Below are positions 59,062 through 64,000 of a DNA stretch of 64,000 nt, piece by piece. This DNA comes from Lachnospiraceae bacterium JLR.KK002. Lineage in GTDB: Bacteria > Bacillota > Clostridia > Lachnospirales > Lachnospiraceae. The notes under the pieces are model-generated. The model saw only the letters and a list, made by a program, of their open reading frames with translations, had not been told where the DNA came from and ran no database searches. A program made the position numbers and the translations under genes. The stretch lies in the NCBI GenBank assembly GCA_036941025.1, contig JAYMNP010000001.1:3308501-3372500 (forward strand), written 5' to 3'. Every line of letters starts with the position of its first letter. The stretch's first letter is position 1.

Positions 59062-61109
59062 ACTTCTATGTCTCCTTCTTCCAGCATTTTATCCAGTGTT
59101 TCCTGTATTCTCCGTTTGGCTTCCGCCACTGTGCAGTCCGTCATCTGAGCTCCCGCCACGTTCAGGTGGCCGCCGCCGCCCAGTCGTTCCATAATCAGCT
59201 GTACGTTGATTTCGTCAATGGAGCGGGAACTGATATAAATTTTCCCATTATAGTCCGTCAGTACAAAAGACGCTTTGATTCCCACAATATTCAGCAGTTC
59301 GTTGGCCGCCTGGGCTCCTGCAATGGTGGGGCTTTCCACATCAGGGTTGGCCGGACAGATGGAAATGGCAAATGCCTTCCGGTATACCTCCGCATGACGG
59401 ACCGTTTCCGCTCTGGCTTTATAAGCCGCCATATCATCCCGCAGCAGTTTGCGGACTCTGGTTACCTCCGCACCGCACCGGCGCAGATAAGCTGCCGCTT
59501 CAAAAGTCCGTACCCCTGTTTTGGTCATGAAATTATTGGTATCTATCAGAATACCTGCATATATGCTGTCTGCCTCGTTAGGCTTCAGATGAATATTTTC
59601 GTTGAAATACTGCAGTACTTCCGCCACCATTTCACAGGTGGATGATGCATAGGTCTCAATATAGGAGAGCACCGCATTGTCAATTACTTCCCGGCTCTGC
59701 CTGTGGTGGTCGAACACTACAATTGTTTTGGTCCGTGTCAGAAGTTCCGGACATTCGGTGTAATTGGGGCGGTTCGTATCCACGACAACCACCACGCTCC
59801 GGTAATTTACCAGTTCCAGCGCCCGTTCGCTTCGCACAAACATATCGGCGGGATACCCCCTGTCCTCCCCGAAACACTCCTTCATGGGCCGCAGGGATGA
59901 GGTCACGTCATCCAGCACAATATGAGCCTTTTTCCCCAGAACCTGCGCCGCGCAGTAAATACCGATAGCTGCGCCAAAAGCGTCCATATCGCTGATACTG
60001 TGCCCCATAATAAAGACCTCTTCTCTGCTCTCAAAAATCTCACGCAGAGCATGGGCTTTCACTCTGGCTTTTACGCGGGTCATTTTCTCCACCTGTCTGG
60101 ATTTACCGCCAAAATAGGAAATCTTTTCTCCCTCTTTTACCACTACCTGGTCGCCGCCCCGGCCCAGGGCCAAATCTATGGCCATGCGGGAATATTCATA
60201 CTTCTGATTGTAGCTGTTGCCGCTGACGCCCACGCCGACGCTCAGAGTCACCGCCATTTCATTTCCCACTTTAATGGTTTTCACATCTTCCAGAATGCTG
60301 AATTTATCCTCGGTAAGTTCTTCCAGATATTTCTGTTTGAATGCCACGAAATATTTGTCTTTTTCAAATTTCTTGATAATGCTGTCCCGCTCGGAGAAAT
60401 ATTTGCTGACTTTGCGGTCTACCAGAGCCACCAGAAGGGAACGCTTGACTTCCTCAATACTCTCCAGGGCTTCTTCATAATTATCAATATAAACCAATGC
60501 GGATACTAACTGCTGTTCCCGGTTTTCCTGAATATGCTGATGGAGCTCCGTCTCATCAAAGAGATAGAGAGGGATTAAAAACTGGCTGGTTTCCTCCATC
60601 TCAATCAGATTATTCCCGTCTTCCGGAGCATCGAAGAACATTTTCCCCACGCTCACCCGGTAAATCCGCTCTTTCCACTTTACCTGTATACTGTCGTTAT
60701 GTTCTTCCCGGTCCAGCAGTTCTCTGGTTATGGACGGGAAAATGGTGGTTATGGATTTGTGGTAATTCTTGTCCTTTTCGGTAATCCGGGAAAAGGTCTC
60801 ATTCATCCACAGAATTTTACTGTTATAATCCAGAAGCGCATAGGGAATCTCGAATTCATCCAGCAGTTTTTTCTGTACCGTTCCGTACTGGGTGGCAAAA
60901 CTGATAACCTCGTTGCGTATCATGGACTTGTTCACCATGTATATGCCCAGCACAACCAGAAAATAGAGTACTGCAAATACGGATACGCAGAATCCTGCTT
61001 TTCCGTCAATAAAATACAGCGGTATGTTCATTAATACAATTAATATGGTTAATACCAGCGGCCAGTACATGTAATTTAACTGGCCTCCGGGGTGATTTTT
61101 TTTCTTCAT
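59058..61109 (-). CDS. gdpP: GdpP-like cyclic-di-AMP phosphodiesterase
   Basis: 683-residue membrane phosphodiesterase degrading c-di-AMP. Two N-terminal transmembrane helices ([20 protein letters not shown] and [20 protein letters not shown]), a PAS-like domain (about 80-180), a degenerate GGDEF domain (about 180-310), and a DHH/DHHA1 module: [49 protein letters not shown] and a C-terminal [13 protein letters not shown]. All DHH catalytic motifs are intact. Overlaps rplI by 4 bp, the usual order. Confidence 0.95.
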   Translation of the reverse strand: MKKKNHPGGQLNYMYWPLVLTILIVLMNIPLYFIDGKAGFCVSVFAVLYFLVVLGIYMVNKSMIRNEVISFATQYGTVQKKLLDEFEIPYALLDYNSKILWMNETFSRITEKDKNYHKSITTIFPSITRELLDREEHNDSIQVKWKERIYRVSVGKMFFDAPEDGNNLIEMEETSQFLIPLYLFDETELHQHIQENREQQLVSALVYIDNYEEALESIEEVKRSLLVALVDRKVSKYFSERDSIIKKFEKDKYFVAFKQKYLEELTEDKFSILEDVKTIKVGNEMAVTLSVGVGVSGNSYNQKYEYSRMAIDLALGRGGDQVVVKEGEKISYFGGKSRQVEKMTRVKARVKAHALREIFESREEVFIMGHSISDMDAFGAAIGIYCAAQVLGKKAHIVLDDVTSSLRPMKECFGEDRGYPADMFVRSERALELVNYRSVVVVVDTNRPNYTECPELLTRTKTIVVFDHHRQSREVIDNAVLSYIETYASSTCEMVAEVLQYFNENIHLKPNEADSIYAGILIDTNNFMTKTGVRTFEAAAYLRRCGAEVTRVRKLLRDDMAAYKARAETVRHAEVYRKAFAISICPANPDVESPTIAGAQAANELLNIVGIKASFVLTDYNGKIYISSRSIDEINVQLIMERLGGGGHLNVAGAQMTDCTVAEAKRRIQETLDKMLEEGDIEV

Positions 61110-61240
61110 CTGATTTCCTGCCTTTATGATTTAAAATGGAATTTCTCCTTAAGGCGTATTATATCACATTTGCAGGAGCTGTTACAACACTTTTCATTTT
61201 TGGTAAAGAATCTGGAATCAGAAGACTCCGCGCATAATTA

Positions 61241-61302
61241 TTTTATCTTACAGGAAATACTTTCATGTATTAACGTGACACAGTATTTTCTGCAGGATAA
61301 AA
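61241..61302. repeat. Hairpin repeat family A, copy 8
   Basis: TTTTATCTTACAGGAAATAC ... AGTATTTTCTGCAGGATAAAA, upstream of gdpP and downstream of the Abi-family gene. Preceded by CGCGCATAATTA, a remnant of module B. Confidence 0.75.
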
Positions 61303-61376
61303 AAAATCGGGAACGAGTGATTCATCACCCATTCCCTGCAAAAATTTTATTTTTTAATCGTAAAGTTATGATAACA

Positions 61377-62285
61377 CTAATCAATAAAATAGTCAACAAT
61401 TTTTTTTACAAATATATAAGCGGACTTAATGCATTCATTCTTTTCAAAATACTGCCTGTTTCTGATTACCCGTCCATCAATAAATTCCTTTATTTCAGTA
61501 AATCTGTTACGCTTTACATCATCTGAAGTAATAAATTCTTTATAAATATAGAGCAATGTAACAAAATCACATAAAAATTTATTACTTAGTTTTGTCTTTC
61601 TCATTGAAGTACCAATACCATCAATCTGCGATACGAATTTTATAACTTTCACTGACGGTTTGATATTTCCCTTCTGTAATCTGTTTATAAGACAATTACT
61701 ATGAGCTGCCGCATTTCTTAAATCACGAACTGAATATAACAATTCTCCATCCCGTAAACGTTTTGGATATCTGTCATTATAATATTCATATAATTTAACC
61801 ATATCTCCAAATGATATAAGTTCCACAAATACCCATGCCGGAAAATACGGATAATATTTTTCAATTAAATTTCTGCAATATTCGCTGGATTTATGTTTTT
61901 GAATATTCTGGCAACATCTTTCATATTTCGTTACAAAACGTCTTATAATATCATAACCATCTTCCTGTACATTATTCTCAATATCTTTTAACATTGCAGT
62001 TTTCATTGCGTGCTCAATATCCAAACACATCTGCAAGATTAAATATCGAAGATGCATATCTATAGTAGACAATTCCCGTAAATAAGCAAAATCTAAATTT
62101 ATGTATTTACCGACTCTCTCACCGGATATGCTTTTATCGTAATTTTCCCTGTAAGAAGCTAACTTCATATAATAATTATTGTTCTGAAGAAACTCTTTGG
62201 CCTCCTCTTCACTCATAATTTCAAACTTAATCCCCTTCATTTTCATATGTTCTATTAATTCATCACTTGTTTTTAACAGTTTCAT
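61377..62285 (-). CDS. Abi-family (AbiD/F, Abi_2-like) protein
   Basis: 302-residue protein of the phage-abortive-infection AbiD/AbiF type. An early [20 protein letters not shown] is typical of the family, followed by [20 protein letters not shown] and [20 protein letters not shown]. The HEPN ribonuclease motif is [18 protein letters not shown] (R-N-A-A-A-H, R-x4-H). Such proteins halt growth of phage-infected cells by RNA cleavage or binding. The gene is strongly AT-rich compared with flanking genes and is placed between hairpin repeats, pointing to acquisition. Start 62285 follows AGGGAG. Confidence 0.85.
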   Translation of the reverse strand: MKLLKTSDELIEHMKMKGIKFEIMSEEEAKEFLQNNNYYMKLASYRENYDKSISGERVGKYINLDFAYLRELSTIDMHLRYLILQMCLDIEHAMKTAMLKDIENNVQEDGYDIIRRFVTKYERCCQNIQKHKSSEYCRNLIEKYYPYFPAWVFVELISFGDMVKLYEYYNDRYPKRLRDGELLYSVRDLRNAAAHSNCLINRLQKGNIKPSVKVIKFVSQIDGIGTSMRKTKLSNKFLCDFVTLLYIYKEFITSDDVKRNRFTEIKEFIDGRVIRNRQYFEKNECIKSAYIFVKKIVDYFID

Positions 62286-62381
62286 AATAACTCCCTTTTT
62301 GCTTTTCGTAATATTATATACTACATTATTCAACAATTAAAGAGTTTTTTCGTTCTTAAATATTTTTGATAATAATAAAAA

Positions 62382-62477
62382 GGGCTGTCGCAAAATAGCC
62401 GTTGTATATAATATGGCACTCAGATCACACAGTTCTCATCCATATTATATATACAGGCTGCCTTTTGCAACAGCTCC
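62382..62477. repeat. Palindromic element ending GGCTGTCGCAAAATAG, copy 2
   Basis: 96-bp element related to 34592-34688. Outer arms GGGCTGTCGCAAAATAGCC and GGCTGCCTTTTGCAACAGCTCC; inner arms GTATATAATATGG (62404-62416) and CCATATTATATATAC (62440-62454). Confidence 0.75.
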
Positions 62478-62491
62478 TTTCAAATACACTT

Positions 62492-64000
62492 TTACCGATT
62501 TGCCAGATAATCCTGCAGGATGTAATAAGACTGTTTCAGTCTTTCCCGATATGCGGGCATTACCCATTCCTCCCAGGAATAAGACTCCTTCACCCCGTCA
62601 ATGGCAAATTTAATATCTGAAATATGTTCATAGGTAATTTCATCATTTGCATAAAGATTCGCTATGCGCATTTTACTGTTTGGTTTTGAAATATTCAGCA
62701 AAAGCCAGGGAATCCGCACTTCCGTCACGTTCCCTTTGATACAGAAATCTGTACGGGAATTATAATCCGGGGATTCCGGGTCCCCATTTCCATGGCGCAG
62801 CTTCCCGGTCTCTGTCTGCTCGGTGCCCACCAGGGTTCCGTCGCTTAAGAGAACCGGCCGGTTCAGCATAAGATTTATGGGGACGAAACTGTTGGTATCC
62901 GGCGCCGCATATCCTTCCTGCACTTCCAGCACTTCGCTGGCGGCATATAAACCGGTAGTATACAGCCAGTAATTCACATCATAATAAGGGTCCACCTGAA
63001 GGCGGCTTTCTTCCTCCCCTTTGATATCAAGGGCAAAATCCGCTCCGTCATATTCCCCATTTCCCTGATTCTCAATGGTATCCATGGTAATACGGATATT
63101 ATCGTTGTTGCCTCGAATCATCAGATAAACGTATGCCTCGTCGCTTCTTACAAACAACTCCGTATCGCCGCTTTTCAAAAGAGGCTGCTCATCGCTCCAC
63201 TCCTCGTCCTCTCCGTCTACGGTGCAGACAGGAACCTCTCCTGGTTCAAAGGACAGAAGGCCGAAAAACTGTTCGCTGGTCTGCATATCACACCAGTAAG
63301 GTCTTGCTTCCGCGTCCGTGTAGTCCATGGTATTCCAGGTTCTCTTAAACCATTCGTCCTGCCAGATAAACACACAGGCGCCGGCGCATCCCGTATCTGT
63401 TATATCACGCAGCATGGACACAATGGCATTGCCCTGTTCCTCTTCCGTCAGGCCTCCCTGATTAAACCCTGCCTCACGGGCCAGATGGGTGATTCCGCGG
63501 GAAGCCGGCACGCCAAACTCGGAAATTATCACCGGCATGGTATGATATGTATTCAAATCATTCAGATAATGCCTGTAAGGATTCTGAGGCTCATCCGTCA
63601 GAAGCTCCGGCGCATACCGCATCATTTCCGGATAATAGGGATATACATGGTAAGAGGTAAACAGTCCCGCTTTAAATTCCGGTTTTGCCTTGATATGCTC
63701 TGCATCCACCGGCACCGCATCCTCCATCTCCGGATTTGGCTCACCCGGATGGGAAAGGGGGTCCGTAGTTACCCAGTTTGCAAAAGCTGTGGGATGCTGC
63801 ATGTGATAATTTTCTGTTTCATAAGCAATACAGGCGTCCATTCCGGAAGCCAGAAATACTTCAAAAGGCGTAGCTTCTTCTGTATAGAGGTACTTCCCGT
63901 CAAATACATTTTTATCCGGATGACTTTCATTTGTGTTAATAACAAAATCCGGCTGCCACTCAATCCCCAGAATCCATCCGCATAAATACTGAGACACATC
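62492..64000 (-). CDS. Glycoside hydrolase-like protein, 5' end outside the window
   Basis: C-terminal 502 residues of a larger protein; the frame is open to the window edge. The visible start of the sequence is the end of a TIM barrel: ILGIEWQPDF, ACIAYETENYHMQHPTAFAN and MPVIISEFGVPASRG, where the SEFG glutamate resembles the clan-A nucleophile (GH2/GH5-like). CVFIWQDEWFKRTWNTMDYT follows. The last ~250 residues form a beta-rich module (YVYLMIRGNNDNIRITMDTI, DGADFALDIKGEEESRLQVD), perhaps carbohydrate-binding. Substrate unknown. Confidence 0.65.
   Translation of the reverse strand, partial: DVSQYLCGWILGIEWQPDFVINTNESHPDKNVFDGKYLYTEEATPFEVFLASGMDACIAYETENYHMQHPTAFANWVTTDPLSHPGEPNPEMEDAVPVDAEHIKAKPEFKAGLFTSYHVYPYYPEMMRYAPELLTDEPQNPYRHYLNDLNTYHTMPVIISEFGVPASRGITHLAREAGFNQGGLTEEEQGNAIVSMLRDITDTGCAGACVFIWQDEWFKRTWNTMDYTDAEARPYWCDMQTSEQFFGLLSFEPGEVPVCTVDGEDEEWSDEQPLLKSGDTELFVRSDEAYVYLMIRGNNDNIRITMDTIENQGNGEYDGADFALDIKGEEESRLQVDPYYDVNYWLYTTGLYAASEVLEVQEGYAAPDTNSFVPINLMLNRPVLLSDGTLVGTEQTETGKLRHGNGDPESPDYNSRTDFCIKGNVTEVRIPWLLLNISKPNSKMRIANLYANDEITYEHISDIKFAIDGVKESYSWEEWVMPAYRERLKQSYYILQDYLANR

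Overview
The window looks like a genome segment from a gut-type, spore-forming, flagellated member of the Lachnospiraceae or a near relative (Bacillota, Clostridia). The evidence is the Tn1549-like conjugative backbone, a BofA/YaaL pair, a clostridial Tad pilus locus, a flagellin operon with a sigma-D-like promoter, and small families (DUF6145, DUF6240, DUF6382) that I know mainly from this group. Family names come from recognition, not from searches.

Mobile region, about 1 to 21,720. A Tn1549-type integrative and conjugative element (ICE) abuts the 3' end of lysS. From that end, all on the minus strand, it carries DUF6075, DUF3970, parA, parB, repA (RepA_N type, with seven 23-bp iterons inside the gene), two conserved ICE proteins, an AT-rich cargo gene with a possible HEPN RNase motif, pcfB and the coupling-protein gene virD4. 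The virD4 gene is interrupted twice. A 2.7-kb group II intron (11,272-13,985) splits it; joining the predicted exons restores the reading frame. Its 3' end is then cut off at a GA dinucleotide near 10,368 by what looks like a Tn4451-type mobilizable element (IME). The IME carries tnpV, an XRE regulator, a MobV relaxase, a CHC2 primase, a VapE helicase, tnpW and a TnpX-like large serine recombinase. Three AT-rich plus-strand genes at 88-1798 (DUF4304-like, GNAT, NTF2-like) are probably cargo. The far ends of the IME and ICE, and the rest of the conjugation machinery, are not in the window.

Chromosomal region, 21,750-64,000. The order is: greA-lysS; a translation/cofactor/arginine set (dusB, coaX, DUF6145, birA, argF); an SPFH/NfeD membrane pair; an SH3-SleB cell-wall hydrolase; a chemoreceptor; pgi; murG; a HIT protein; a flavodoxin-SCP2 protein; an eleven-gene Tad/Flp pilus operon (39.5-49.0 kb) with a consensus sigma-A promoter; bofA and yaaL; a flagellar operon DUF6240-flagellin-fliS; a small ferredoxin; a GNAT; a MerR-like gene; dnaB-rplI-gdpP; an AT-rich Abi-family gene; and the 3' part of a glycoside hydrolase.

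The chromosomal intergenic spaces hold a dispersed family of hairpin repeats (eight copies of a roughly 55-bp palindrome, often joined to one of two further repeat modules) and two copies of a separate ~97-bp palindrome ending in GGCTGTTGCAAAATA. I saw none of these in the ICE. I found no rRNA, tRNA or CRISPR array.
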